From the NCBI GenBank assembly GCA_028751875.1, contig CM054134.1, positions 65,273,700 to 65,337,699 of the forward strand: a stretch of 64,000 nucleotides of DNA. The letters are read 5' to 3'. Origin of the DNA: Rapana venosa. Lineage: Eukaryota; Mollusca; Gastropoda; Neogastropoda; Muricidae. Every line of letters begins with the position of its first letter. Position 1 is the stretch's first letter. The position numbers and the translations under genes were made by a program. Of the stretch, positions 10,868-22,268 are shown in pieces. The notes under the pieces are model-generated. The model was not told the origin of the DNA. It did no database searches and saw only the letters and a list, made by a program, of their open reading frames with translations.

Positions 10868-11861
10868 AAATATGTCCTACTGCCTTCAAGACATTCAAAA
10901 CTGTATGACTCAGAACAAGTTACAACTTAATGCTGATAAAACCGAAGCCATGCTCATAGGGACCCAACATAAACTTTCCTCTATCACAAAAACTTCAATA
11001 GAATTCGGCAATATGTCAGTTCCTTTGTCCAACTCTGTGAAGTATTTAGGAGTAGTTCTTGACAACACACTCTCTATGAAAAAAATTCATCACCCAGACC
11101 TGCCAGTCTTGCTACTATCAATTACGGCGCATAAGTGCGATTCGCAAGTATCTGTCCACTGATGCAACTTCCAAGCTTGTCACATCTCTCATTCTTTCAC
11201 GTTTAGACTACTGTAATTCTCTTTTGGCTGGCCTACCAGCATCATCCATCCACTCTCTTCAATGCATACAAAACTCTGCAGCTCGACTGGTCCTAAGAAA
11301 GAACAAATCTGAACACATCACTCCTCTTCTGCGATCTCTTCACTGGCTGCCTGTCTCACAAAGACTGGAGTATAAGATCAATACCCTCAAATGTCTCCAC
11401 AAATCTGCACCCTCTTATCTCTGTAACTGTCTTCACCTGTACACTCCATCCCGTTTTCTTCGTTCAGCCACAGATACTGTGTGTTTTCGAACACCCAGAT
11501 TCAAACAAACCACTGTTGGCCATCGCTCTTTCTCTGTTTCTGGTCCATCCACCTGGAATGACCTCCTTCTTTCACTTCGCCAAAAGTCGCCACTTGATAC
11601 CTTCAAATCCAGCCTAAAAAACACCCTTATTTCCTACTTGAGACTTTTCCCCTTATATCTGTCCCTAATCTTCAACAGCATCCTTCACCTCCTAAGTGTG
11701 TTTGTGAGTGTGTGTGTGTGTGCGTGCATGCATGGATTTGAAATCTGTTGTTCATTATGTTTAAGGAGAGTTGTAAAATGATTTGAGTTCAAGCGCTTCG
11801 ATTTTTTTAATTTTTAACAAGATTCAGCGCTATATAAATGCTATATATTATTATTATTATT
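10868..11861 (+). pseudogene. L2-type LINE: C-terminal region and 3' UTR
   Basis: Continues the host L2 after the antisense insertion: MSYCLQDIQN from about 10,872, YLGVVLDNTLSMKK, then after a frameshift LAGLPASSIHSL, QNSAARLVLRKNK and SLHWLPVSQRLEY (about 11,224-11,370). The coding region ends near 11,700. The 3' UTR ends in AGCGCTATATAAATGC and (ATT)n at 11,847-11,861. Copy B of the large duplication begins inside this segment. Confidence 0.8.
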
Positions 11862-11944
11862 AAAAAATCAGAATAGTAGATGAATGTACACTACCAGGAG
11901 TGGCCTTCCTTATGTGGCCAGGTCTGGTGGTATAGGGAATCAAT

Positions 11945-12282
11945 TTTTATTTTATTTATTTATTCTTTTAAATTGAGGATAATGGAATAAGCACTCATGT
12001 GCTTTTTTACATCCAATCCCTGTGTGTATGCAGTTTTGTAAATTTTGTCATCTTTTCCCACACAATGGCCTACTCTTTTGAAAAGCAGAACAGGATGTAA
12101 CGTGTTCGCAAGATGTTCTGCGTGCGTTTGCACTTGGGGCCTCGATTTATAGTCTCATCCAAAGGACTTTTGGGGAGAGTGGAGTTGGCAGTGATGTTAC
12201 TCCAGGGAAAAAATCCCCTTGAACCGGATTCAAACCCAGGTCATCAGATTGTGAGCGCAATGTTCAAACCATTAGGTTATAT
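11945..12282 (-). mobile_element. SINE-A, full copy with tRNA-like promoter
   Basis: Reads on the minus strand. An A-box-like TAATGGTTTGAACA is complementary to 12,261-12,274. A good B box, GGTTTGAATCC, is complementary to 12,226-12,236. A body follows with GGATGAGACTATAAATCGAGG and a 3' end with AAAAAAGCACATGAGTGCTT and an A/T-rich tail at about 11,945-11,975. This is the classic RNA polymerase III SINE layout. It serves as reference for the other SINE-A fragments and is repeated at 39,335-39,672. Confidence 0.8.
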
Positions 12283-12609
12283 CATCAATATGTAATCTTG
12301 CATTGCAAGAAGTGACTATCCGTTCTGGACATTATTGGCAGGAATGGAGGGGTGAGAACTCTTATAAACCAGTATGGTTTTTGCAAATAATTATTCAAAA
12401 TTGTTTCACAGCAACATGGCTTACTGTAATAGTAAAGAGAATGCTTAAAAGAGCCCTGCACATGCCAAAAAGTGAAAAGTGGCTGATAGACAGTTCTGGC
12501 AGGGAAACCTTTGAATATTTTCATTAGTCCCTCTTACCTCCTATCTTTCAGTCCACAAACCTGTCAACACTGGCTGCTTGATTTTCATTGATTTAAGGAG
12601 TCTAAAACA

Positions 12610-12777
12610 ATGAAGCTGCATCCCGTGGAGACCCTGTGCATAGTGAGTACACTAGTATGTGCGGTGTTTGCCACTGACTTCTACCAGTTGCTGGGAGTGG
12701 GGAAAAGTGCCCCAACACGTGAAATCCGGAAAGCATTCAAGAAATTGGCCATTAGTGCTCATCCTGATAAAAATACA
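12610..12777 (+). CDS. DNAJC10: DNAJC10 (ERdj5), first coding exon, copy A
   Basis: The exon encodes 56 residues: a hydrophobic signal peptide (residues 1-21, [10 protein letters not shown]...VFA), then the start of a J domain, [19 protein letters not shown] and HPDKN. The HPD triad that stimulates Hsp70 ATPase is at residues 51-53. This matches the N-terminus of ERdj5, an ER-lumen co-chaperone of BiP that also carries thioredoxin domains and reduces disulfides during ER-associated degradation. The exon ends in phase 0 at the donor ACA|GTAAGT (12,778). A pyrimidine-rich acceptor ending CTTTCAG at 12,551 suggests that the exon begins at 12,552 and that an upstream 5'-UTR exon exists. Copy B differs at two residues (G31E, P35S). 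Confidence 0.9.
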
Positions 12778-13297
12778 GTAAGTTCATAAAGCATTATTCT
12801 AGTTGTTTGAATGCATACTTCACTGAGAATTGCTGTTTGTTCAAATGAGAAATTCCTGATCAGTTTGACCATGTAGTTTTATTTTATGATGCTTGCCTGG
12901 TAAAGTAATACATACTGGCCCATTGCTGACATTATCTTGATTAAGAACACAAAGCTGGCAGTTGGATAGCAAACAGAATTGAAAACATGCAACTTCAAAA
13001 ACCATACACACATGTGATCCCCTTTAAATAGATGCACAGTGCACATAGACATACATACCACAACTACATTATCTAAAAAAACCCAGTAATAAAAATTTCA
13101 TCTTATCTTCAATATCACATAAAGTCTGAAAAATACATTTATCTTAACTGTTTAATTAGATACAAGCCGAAGTGTACTTTTATTTTTCATGTATTCTAGA
13201 AACATATTGTGGAATGAAGATCATGGGTACAGAAATATAGTATGAACAGTTAAAGTCATTGGAATACAAAGACTTTGTAATATGTTACTCATGTCCT
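12778..13297 (+). other. DNAJC10 intron 1, 5' part
   Basis: Intronic DNA from the donor at 12,778 to the left target duplication of the RTE insertion (ACTCATGTCCT, 13,287-13,297). I see no exon or repeat in it. It is almost identical to 40,168-40,685. Confidence 0.7.
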
Positions 13298-16200
13298 TTC
13301 AGATCAGGTCAGTCAGAGAAGTTCTCTGCTACTGCTACTGGTATCCATGTAACCCAGTACAACCTGTCGCATGTGGGGGAGGAAACCCCAATAGAAAAAA
13401 CCCAAAACATATGGAGACTTGGAGAGGAGATTGGCGCCACCAAGGAATATCCTAAGCCCACAGAAAAAACATGAAAGACAAATGCAAAGCCGAAATGATA
13501 CCGGGAATGGGTCGGGGCCCGGGGTTTTACCAACGACCGCGTTTTCCCATTGATCAACACCAGGGTGGAAGTGACAAGTCAGCTACGGAGTTAAAAACAT
13601 TACTTAAGCTCCCTAGAGAACAAATCACCATTGGTACATGGAACTCCGTACACTCTACCAGTGCGGAAAAATCAAAAAACTAGAGAAATGAGCTTAGCCG
13701 ATATAAATGGACATTATTGGACTAGGAGAAGTGAGATGACAGGATTTGGCGAGACATTGACTGAAGAAGGCAACCCAAGATCGGGTACTGTGGCCAAGAG
13801 AAACACCCACCAACATGGAGTGGCTTTTATTGTCAGAAAGGAAGTAGGGGGGTGTTTACCCAGCTGTACACCGGCTTCCAGCAGGAATTATCACATCCGG
13901 GTGTCGGCCAAGCCCAAGAACATCCCCAAACAAAACAAATCTATGCACCATCATCTGACCATACAGATGAGAATAAAAAGAATTTATGAAGATCTTGAAG
14001 TGACCATTAAAAAAACCCAAGAAGGACATCATCATCATCCAAGGGGATTTTAACGCCAAAGTGGGTCCTGACTTTTACAACCAATGGGCCGAAACAGTTG
14101 GTCAGTTTGGAACTGGGAGACCAACGACAGGGGACTAACGTCTGCTGGAGTTTGCCTGCACCCACAGACTTACCATTGCCAATACCCTCTATCCCCACAA
14201 GCAGTCAAGGAGGACAACCTGGCATGCGCCAAACGAAAGATCCATAACCAAATAGATTTTATCTTAACACCAACGGCGCTTCAAATCCAGCATCAACAGA
14301 GCCAGAACAAGAACCTACCCTGGGGCTGACCATAGGCATGACCACGACCTTGTGCTGCTGGTATTCAAAATGAAGCTGAAGAAAAACAAACAGCCTGCAA
14401 ACCCACGTATCAAATTAAACGTGGACAAACTAAAAGATCCAGATGTCGAGGAGTCTTCCAAGCTAAGCTTGGGCGGACGTTTTGCGGCATTAACCCTCCA
14501 GGACAATGACATCAATACCTCACCAACAACTTCAATGAGCAGTCCGAGAAACAGCAGAGGAGGTGCCGGGTCGTCAGAGGAATAAACACCAGCCATGGAC
14601 TACCAATGACATCTTGGACCTCTGCATACAAGAAGAGCACTGAAAACCAACCAGGTCTTACCAACCCTAAAGAATACCGAGGCCCAAAAATTTCTCGTGA
14701 AGAAGTCAATGTTAAAGGCCAGAGAGAAGTGGATCAGTGATCAATGTGATGAGATCGAAAAAAACATGAAAGTGGGCAACAGAAAAAAAGGCATACGACA
14801 CCCTGAAGAAACCACAAAACCACTTCAAACCCAAATCATCAGTCATTGAAGACAGCTCCGAAACCTCCTCACAGAAAGCTCAGCTGCATTGAACAGTGGT
14901 CTGAATATTGTCAAGAACTGTACAACTACCCAATACAACCTGACAAGAGCATAATAGAAGAGAAAGCAGCAACATCAAGAGCACCCTCGCCTTTACCTAT
15001 ACTGAGGGAAGAAGTGAAGAAGCCATCCGCAGCTTACCAGTGGGAAAGTCCCCAGGAGCAGACAATATACCAGCAGAGCGCTCAAGCATGGTGGCGAACA
15101 GTCATCACATATTTTACAGCTATCTGTCAAAGATTGGGAGACAAAACATGGCCAACAGACTGGACACAATCACTCATCATACCCCTGCCCAAGAAGGGAT
15201 TTACGCCAATGCCAAAACTATAGAACAATCAGCCTCATCACCACGCCAGCAAGATCATGCTCAAAGTTATTTTAAAATCGACTCAAGAAGGAGCAGAAGA
15301 ACACCTTGCAGAGGAACAAGCTGGGTTCAGGGCGGGCAGGAGCACAATCAAAACAGATTTTTAACTGCCACATCATGATGGAAAAACATCTTCAACATCA
15401 AGAGACCTTTTTCCACAACTTAAATCGACTTCAAGAAGCTTTGACAGAGTATGGCACAAAGGGCCTGGGGCAGGTCCTCAGAATGTTTGGCATTGAAGAA
15501 GGACTAGTGCAAACCATTCAAGCACTATACAACACCGCAGCAGTGCATCCTTCTGAACAATCAGGTCGGAGACTACTTCAAAACCACAGTTGGGGTCCGA
15601 CAAGGATGCCTGTTATCTCCAGTCCTGTTCAATCTGTTCTTTGGAAAACATTATGAAGAGACCCTCCATGACTTCCACCTACCACTCCATTGGCGGCAGA
15701 CCCCCCCCAACAACTTACGGTTTGCCGATGACATTGACCTCATGGGCGGAAGTAACACAGAGCTGCAAGATCTTACGACCAGACTTGAGAACAGAGCTGG
15801 AGCCATGGATGGGGGTGAGCTCGGGGGAAAAGTAAAGTACTTGTGAACAGCACAGCAATGCCACCGCTAAAATTTACATGAACGCCAACAACTGGAGGAG
15901 GTAGACGCTTTTAAATACCTCGGCGCTACACTCACAAAGGACGGGCGAAACGACGACAGAAATCAAAGTCAGACTAGCCATGGCAACATCTTTTCCCTGA
16001 CAAAACTCAAACCACCCCTATGGAAAAGTAAAGAGATCAGTTTTTCCCCAAAAAAACTAAAGCTCTACAAAGCCCTAATTCAGTCGATCCTGCGTACGGA
16101 AGTGAAACCTGGACATTGACTGCTGAAACGCAAAGCGAATCCAGTCATTCGAAACAAAATGCCTATGAAAACTACTGGCATATCTGGAGAGAACGAAAGA

Positions 16201-16536
16201 CCAACGAATTTGTCAAGAGTCCAAATAACACGGCTGGCAGGTCCACAGGAACCCCTTCTCACCATCGTCAAGAAGAAAAAGCTGACATGGTTCGGCCAAG
16301 TCACCCGCCACAACACTCTGCCCAAAACAGTACTGCAGGGAACACTCGAAGGTGGCAGAAGGAGGGGAAGACAGAACAAGTCATGGATGGACAACATCAG
16401 AGAATGGACCAGGATGAATGACTCGGCACTAACTGCGCAGAGCCGAGGACCGAGATGGATGGAGGAGCTTACCACGGCATCGTCTTTCATGCTCCCCCAC
16501 GACCGCCAAGGTCACGGGTCTGATGGGTGATGAGTG
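13298..16536 (+). mobile_element. Full-length RTE-type LINE (type 1) in DNAJC10 intron 1
   Basis: A 3.24-kb insertion flanked by the 11-bp duplication ACTCATGTCCT (13,287-13,297 and 16,537-16,547). It has a 5' region, an endonuclease starting at ITIGTWN near 13,625, an RT, and a 3' end in GATG repeats (GATGATGATGATG in copy B). Orientation is the same as the host gene. The same insertion with the same duplication is at 40,686-44,206. A 5'-truncated relative is at 22,269-23,458 and 49,992-51,168. Confidence 0.9.
13620..16520 (+). pseudogene. RTE type 1 endonuclease-RT polyprotein, frameshifted
   Basis: Endonuclease motifs IGTWN, then (after shifts) HQHGVAFIVRKE near 13,815-13,850 and a degraded GDFNAKVG near 14,045-14,065. 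RT motifs are SPGADNIPAE near 15,043-15,080, AEEQAGFRAGRST near 15,310-15,345, FGIEEGLVQTIQALYNTA near 15,487-15,540 and the catalytic FADDIDLMGGS at about 15,721-15,753. The C-terminus has LLTIVKKKKLTWFGQVTR (about 16,254-16,308), RRRGRQNKSWMDNIREW and a stop after the PPRPP region near 16,500. At least ten indels relative to copy B and to the type 1 relatives make it non-coding. Confidence 0.8.
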
Positions 16537-16547
16537 ACTCATGTCCT

Positions 16548-17335
16548 AGGTTTTCTTTGTTTTCTGTTCTTGTGCCCCATCTTCTGTGACATGTATGTTT
16601 TTTCCGTCGTGTCCTACGATGACCTCCAAAACAGCAGAGGAGGCAGCTGCTGTTTTGGAAATTGGGCAAAATTTGATTATAAATGGGGATGCCTTGCCCA
16701 CAGTACATCCCCACCTCAGCCAAGTGGGGTTAAGGACAGTCAGTGTTGGAGATGTTCTCCCAAAAACCAACCAGCCCCCAGGGGTGCAGCAGGACTGTGC
16801 GAGTCAAGCCTCCTAGTCAGAGAGTCATAGTCGATCACTAAAGACTAAGCTGTAAAGTGGAATTCCTGAGTGGGAAAGCCACTGGTCATACAGCCTCTCA
16901 CTTTGCTGTTGCCCCCAGTGTCAATGGGTTTTAAACAAGAACTGTGATAAAGTATAAAGCCCAGGTGCTGACGGCACTAGTGACATACCTGTCCAGTTGT
17001 TTCCACACGCTATTTCAATTTATCCGCCTAGCCATACCCAATCTGTTATGCCACATTCTCAGGTAAGAATTTTACAGGAGTCCATCAGTATCAGGCTGCC
17101 ATGCCATGGGGCCACCAGCCAGAGGGTCCTTGCGCTGCTGCTGGATCATTCTGGTAGTTCTGTGGTGCCTATTCTGAGCACACATATGTAGGACACCACT
17201 CACTAAGCCCCCTACTGTCAGCAGTAAAGACTGCCTAAATCCCAATGACTTTAGGGGATTTGAACTACACAACCTTCCAGTCTGTAACCCAAGGTGCTAA
17301 TGACTGCGCCAAGGTGGTTGGTTTAAATCCCAGGA
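16548..17335 (-). mobile_element. Intronic repeat with tRNA-like head (SINE-C, tentative)
   Basis: On the minus strand an A-box-like TGGCGCAGTCATTAG (complement of 17,297-17,311) and a B-box AGTTCAAATCC (complement of 17,256-17,266) lie at SINE-like spacing, with unique-looking sequence downstream to about 16,600. The promoter-like head is clear. The extent of the body and its 3' end are not defined, and only the copy-B counterpart supports it. It lies in DNAJC10 intron 1. A (GT)n run at about 17,357-17,372 follows. Confidence 0.4.
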
Positions 17336-17641
17336 ATAGTTGCATTGATTGGATGTGTGTGTGTGTGTGTGTCACCATGTGTGTTTGTTGGCGAGTGTGC
17401 TGTATTTCCCTGTGTGTGTCTGTACGTGTTTGTAGCTCATATCACCTTCCCTGTCCCCTCCCTCTCTCATTACCTTTTCAAGTTTCTTTTTCCCCAGTGG
17501 TGTGATCACACCTTTGAGTGTGGAGGTTTTTAGGCACTCTATAAATCATAGATTCATTCAATTATTCAATTCTCATATAAAAAATTTGGAATCATATCTT
17601 GACTTCCAGCAATTTTTGCTTTGTTTAATGCTTTTCCCCAG

Positions 17642-17810
17642 GGAGATCCTGAAGCACATGAAAAGTTCTTACGGATCACTCGAGCCTATGAGGTGTTGAA
17701 GGATGAAGAACTGAGGAAGAAATATGACATGCATGGAGAAGAAGGTCTAAGTGAAGATAACAACCGGGGTCGTCATTACGAGAGCTGGCAATGGTATCAG
17801 CAGAACTTTG
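17642..17810 (+). CDS. DNAJC10: DNAJC10 (ERdj5), second coding exon, copy A
   Basis: The acceptor CCCCAG ends at 17,641. The exon encodes 56 residues plus one base (phase 1) and ends at the donor TTTG|GTAAGT (17,811). It contains GDPEAHEKF, ITRAYEVLKDEELRKKYD and GEEGLSEDN, then YESWQWYQQNFG. This completes the J domain (helices III and IV) and enters the linker characteristic of ERdj5, where vertebrates have a similar YESW...FG stretch. It joins exon 1 in phase 0. The next expected exon, the start of the first thioredoxin domain, is not found in the window, so intron 2 probably spans the remaining transposon-filled DNA. Confidence 0.92.
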
Positions 17811-17870
17811 GTAAGTGAATTAAAATGGATCCATGAAAATAGAAACAATTTTACACAAATACATTGATAC

Positions 17871-18030
17871 TGACTCCACTCCCCCAAAAGTATGACTGTA
17901 AACCAAGGGCCCCTGTATAAATGCATGTGGAACATCTTGCACACCGTCAAGCTTGTCTACCTTTCTTTAAAAAAGTAGGCCATCTATGGCCATTGGGATG
18001 ATTGGTGTGAATTCACATACACCTTGCTAC
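17871..18030 (+). mobile_element. SINE-A fragment in DNAJC10 intron 2
   Basis: Resembles the SINE-A body in plus orientation (ACTCCCCCAAAAG, GACTGTAAACCAAGG, GGAACATCTTGCACAC, GTAGGCCATC). It is truncated at both ends. The counterpart in copy B is at about 45,551-45,710. From 18,030 to 18,494 there is intronic sequence with no recognised feature. Confidence 0.55.
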
Positions 18031-18498
18031 CTGGAGAGAGATGGGCTCGCCAGGTTCAACTTGTCCACAACACACTGTCTGAAAAATTCAGTACAATGCC
18101 CTAACTACTCCTCAAGAAGTTGGAAAATTGAATTTGTCATTTGAGTGTCATAGTTTCTGTGGTTTTCTTTATACTAATTATAGACTAAGAAAATTAAGTT
18201 GTTGACTTTAAGAGAGAGAAATACTAAGTATTTAACAGAACTGTTTTGATGTGAGGGCGGTGACATTACAGCAAGTTATTACTACAAGTAAGAGTCTTTC
18301 TTTGATTGAAATAGCAGTTTTAGGAATTTAACTTTTTCAGTAATAAAAGAGTTTTTAGTTTTGTTTGTTTGATTTATTTTCATTATAATCTTTAAAAAAA
18401 TCAAATGCCAGTACATACTATTTGGGAAGGGGGTTAGGGGAGCTGGTTGGCTGAGTGCGTGGGAGATTTGATGTTTGCTCCCAGGTTCATGTTATTGC

Positions 18499-18961
18499 CA
18501 CGGCTGCTCAAAACAGGTAAAACCCGACTCTTTAGTTTGCGGCTGGCACTTTCGCTCCGTAACCTAAATACCATCTGGCTGCTATCTAGGCACCGCGCGG
18601 TCAGGGGTCCAAGTCCAGCGTCTCGCGGTGCCAGCACACATTCCTTCTTTGCTGTGTATTACTGTATTAGCGACTGGGCGAATTTTTATTTGAAAGGCTT
18701 ATTTATCATTCGCTTCTGGATGTCCTACTTGATTTGTACAGTACTCATACTTTAGTGAACAAAACTTTAATACCTGCTTTACTTGTTTGTGGGGGACGGT
18801 TTAACGCAAATTTAGGTTAACAAATTTTTTAAACTTTTTTTTTTACAAACACGGTGTTCCCAAGAAACGAAGGGCTGAGTGTTTGTGTGTTTTCTCTCTC
18901 TCTCTCTCTCTCTCTCTCATCCTCTCTCCCCCTCTCTCTGTCTCTGTCTCTCTCTTTTGTG

Positions 18962-18997
<36 letters not shown>

Positions 18998-19047
18998 GTA
19001 AGTCTTCAGAAAACCCCTTTAAAATAGAGAATCATAAGAGAGAGAGA

Positions 19048-19090
<43 letters not shown>

Positions 19091-20771
19091 GGAGAGAGAG
19101 AGAGGGGGGAAACCCTACTTTGTGTGAGTGTGTGTGTGTGGTGTGTGCGCGTCCCTGCATGCATGCGTGTGCGTGTGTTGTTGTGTTATTGTGTGTGTGT
19201 GTGGTGGGGGGATGGATGTTGCGTGCGTGCGTGAGCGTGTGGGGTTGGCGCGTGGTGTGTGTTCGCGCACAGTGTGTGCGTGCGTGTATCGTTATGTCCC
19301 CCGTGTATGCATGGGGGAAACGTGTGTGTGTGTGGGGTGTGTGATGGGCCACAGCACCTACATGTGCCAGGTGCTTCCTGGCTGTGTGTCAGTTTCAAGT
19401 TGTTAGTTTTCTCAAGCACATGTGTGCCGTGCGCATCTTCTTGTAGTTACATGTGTGGGGTTTGTGCACACGCGCGCGTGTAATATGTGCGTGCGCCGAA
19501 AAGTTGAGTATAGGGTATGCGTATATGTATTTATGCCATTTTGTGTGTGTGTGTATGTTTTGTCTGCTTTTTTGTGTGTATGTGTGTGTGTGCACGTGCG
19601 CTCATGTGTGTGTGTTTTTTATTATTTTGCTTATTCTTTATTTCAAGGATAATGGGAAAAAGCACTCATGTGCTTTTTTTAAAAATCTAGTTCCTGTGTA
19701 TATGCAGTTTTGTAAATTTTGTCATCCGGTTTGTTGTGTGGTGTGTGTGTGTTTTCTTTCCGCTTTTTTGGGGGTGTTGCCCTTTTATGTCAAAGTGTAG
19801 GCCTGTGTGCAATTTGTTTTTTGTTTTTTTACACAACACAGGACTGATAAGAGATAAACATTTGATCACAACAATTTCTTAACAGGATCAGAAAATGCTT
19901 TTGAATAGTATCAGAAAATCATGAAATAAAAACCTGAGCCATTTGTGAGGTATCTTGGCTTGATGACAGTATGGATACTGACAAGACATTTGTTTTCTAC
20001 TGTTTCTGGGGGTTTTAATTATGAGCTGTACTGGAATGGTTCTCATGAACAAACCTTTAACTGTAGCAAGGATACCGCTAAAAGCTGATGAAACAGTAGA
20101 CTGGTACGTGCTGAAAAACCGACCACAGGATGTTTTTTTAGAAAAAGTCAAAAAGCTGACACTAATAAATTGCGGCAAACTCTCTCCCCCCACCTCCACC
20201 CAACCCCGCCTTTTCAGGGCGCGGGGCGCCGCGGAAACCTGAAAGCCGCTACGGTGGGGTTTTTTTTATTGCCCGTTTCTCCCAAACGGGTTTTTAAAAT
20301 TTCCCCGCACCCCCCCAAAAAGGTTTATCCCCATGCAGACATTTTTTCATTTTTCTCAAAGTTCATTTTTAAATAATAAAATTTAAATGTTTTTTTTTAG
20401 AAGAGAGTTAGAAATTCTTTTTTTTGTGTTTGGGGTTTTTCTTCCTGCACCTCCCCTGTTTACTTCAGTCTTTTTGAACTTTTTCCATCAACCATTTTAA
20501 AGAAAGTACATGGAGTTTGGAGTCAAAAAAAAGCTCGTTTAAAGCTCTTTTTAAAGAGGCTTTGTTTGGGTCATTTTTAAACAATTAAACTGTGCAAGGG
20601 GAAATTGTGAAAGACAAAAAAGGGTAATTTACGGCGAACCTGCTACAAATTTTCAACCCGGCTAGTGCTGTTTTTTCCTTTGGCCCCTTTTTTTTTTAAT
20701 ACCCAAACGCCCTGCCACTCCCAAATCAGAATTTTGGCTGGAAACTAAACGGGGGGTTTTTAAGAAGCGTG
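18499..20771. mobile_element. Non-autonomous DNA transposon, copy A1 (CAC...GTG ends)
   Basis: Begins CACGGCTGCTCAAAAC after the target duplication TTGC (18,495-18,498) and ends at a corrupted AAGCGTG near 20,771. The matching element at 46,176-48,539 shows the clean right end and the second TTGC. The interior is CT and GT microsatellites, a poly-G tract, a SINE-A tail fragment (about 19,646-19,730) and unique sequence. No transposase is encoded. From about 20,090 onward the sequence is noisy. Confidence 0.7.
19050..19089. repeat. poly-G tract
   Basis: Forty G in a row between (GA)n and GT-rich sequence inside the DNA transposon. The tract length differs greatly in the sister copies (47 G plus G-rich flanks at 46,701-46,863; short runs at 24,601-24,640 and 52,342-52,382). 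Confidence 0.9.
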
Positions 20772-21164
20772 TTTTTTTTCCCCCCATGGCTCCGGGTCAA
20801 AGAAATTTTTTTTCCCTTCCCTTTCAGAGTAAACTTTTTTCCCGACCCAGCCCCAAATTCCACCCCCTTTAAAAAAAATTTAACAAAGCTCCCAAACCCC
20901 ATTTTTTTTTTTCCCAAATTTTTTTTTCCCCGGGTTTTTATTATTATTGACTAGTTTTCCCCTTTTTTTCCGGGTTTTTTTTTATTTTGAAAAAAAACAC
21001 CCCAAACCACCAACAAAAAAAACAAAACAAACCCCAAACACAAATAAAAAATAAATGTGAAAAAAAAGAGGGGAAATTGAAAAGCTGGTTTCCAGGGGCT
21101 GATCTCAAGATTTTTTAAGAAAAGTCAAATCGATACCCTTGCCTATCAAAAAATTTGTTTTGGG

Positions 21165-21500
21165 GGAAAGGGGGGGAGGTATTCTATGGTTAGACCCCCC
21201 CCTTTTATTGCCCTGGGGGCTTGGGATTGAGCCAACAGGGAACACCCTTTTTGGGAGGATTTTACCTTGGAGTAACATAAAAAAAACTCAAACTCCCCCA
21301 AAAGCTCTTTGGATGAGACAAAAAAATGAGGGTTTGTGCCCCCAAAAACCCTTTCAAAAAAAAAATCTTTCCAATTGGGTTAAAAAACCCGTCTTTTTCG
21401 GGGGATTTGGCCTTTTTAACGGCAGGAACAGAAGACATAATTTTTTTGAAAATCCCTCACAAAAATTTTTGTGTTTTTTAAATACCATTCTGTAAGCAAA
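21165..21500 (+). mobile_element. SINE-A copy, low-quality version
   Basis: Corresponds to the SINE at 48,930-49,240. A tRNA-like head with GGCTTGGGATTGAGCC and the GGATGAGACAAA-like body are still recognisable despite errors. Confidence 0.55.
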
Positions 21501-21629
21501 TGTGGCTACCTTAATGAGGGAAAAAAAGGTTTATTCAAAAAACTTACCATGGTAAACTCGAGCTCTAGCTATGATTTCCCCCCCCCCCAAAAAAACAGTT
21601 TTTTTTCCAAATAAAAAGAACATTCCCCT

Positions 21630-22102
21630 AATTTAAATCCCAAAGAACGAGACTTACCCCCGTAAGTTTAAGCGTTTTTTAAATTCTTGGGGAATTTATT
21701 GTAGACTGGAATGGAAAAGCACATGAAAAACCGCGCGAATTCCCACTGCCAGTTTTAGGGGCCTTGGGAAAAACCCTGTTTCATTTCAAAATATAACCCG
21801 ATCAACATATAATTAATTTAAAAATTATTCTTTTCATTTTTCTTTTGGGGGGGAAAGTCTTACCAAATTTCACCGGTGTGCAAAAACAAATGATGGCAAT
21901 TTTTCCCTTAAAAAAATTTCCTCAAGTGGGAAGTAATTTTGTTTTCATGGGAAAGCATTTCATTTTACTTGCATGGTATGCATGCAGGGCCCTTGCACGG
22001 GGTGGGCATGTGCCCTCCAAACCGATTCCCCTTTTCAAAAATTTTTCCAAAAATTTACAAACACTTTTAATTTCAGGGAACTCGCTTTAAATTTTATTTA
22101 AT
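21630..22102. mobile_element. Foldback (MITE-like) element, low-quality version
   Basis: Counterpart of the clean foldback element at 49,378-49,825. Both arms can be traced (AACGAGACTTACCCCCGTAA on the left; ACTCGCTTTAAATTTTATTT on the right, damaged). Confidence 0.5.
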
Positions 22103-22268
22103 TTTTGCTCATTCCCTGTAAAAACCCCCCACTCAGATGAGTTTTAAGGGCCCCATTTTTCACATCCTTTACATGAAAAAAGAAATATTCCTACCTTTTT
22201 TTTTTATGTTGGAAACGCTCCAGATTGGGTTGGCCCCAAAATCAGTGTGGTCCCCCCATTCTTATTTT

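Larger units (their letters stand above)
3216..11861 (+). mobile_element. L2/CR1-type LINE, one element split by three nested insertions
   Basis: Four plus-strand segments read as one non-LTR retrotransposon in order: 3,216-5,276 (5' region, endonuclease, start of RT), 5,471-5,844 (RT fingers and palm), 8,797-9,048 (RT catalytic box) and 10,868-11,861 (thumb, C-terminus, 3' UTR). The summed length of about 3.7 kb fits an L2/CR1 element. The antisense L2 copy at 9,049-10,867 acts as an internal reference and confirms that each break is an insertion. The element ends with a conserved AGCGCTATATAAATGC motif and an (ATT)n tail. The 5' boundary is uncertain. Confidence 0.8.
20772..22203. other. 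Low-quality duplicate of 48,540-49,926
   Basis: Aligns base-block by base-block with the clean copy B but is riddled with homopolymer expansions and lost bases (for example long T, C and A runs at 20,769-21,000). It contains a SINE-A copy and a foldback element, listed separately. No reading frame here is meaningful. Confidence 0.75.

Noticed and set aside
12226..12282. tRNA gene at the A/B boxes
   Set aside because: The boxes belong to a SINE head. The cloverleaf is not maintained and SINE body sequence follows directly.
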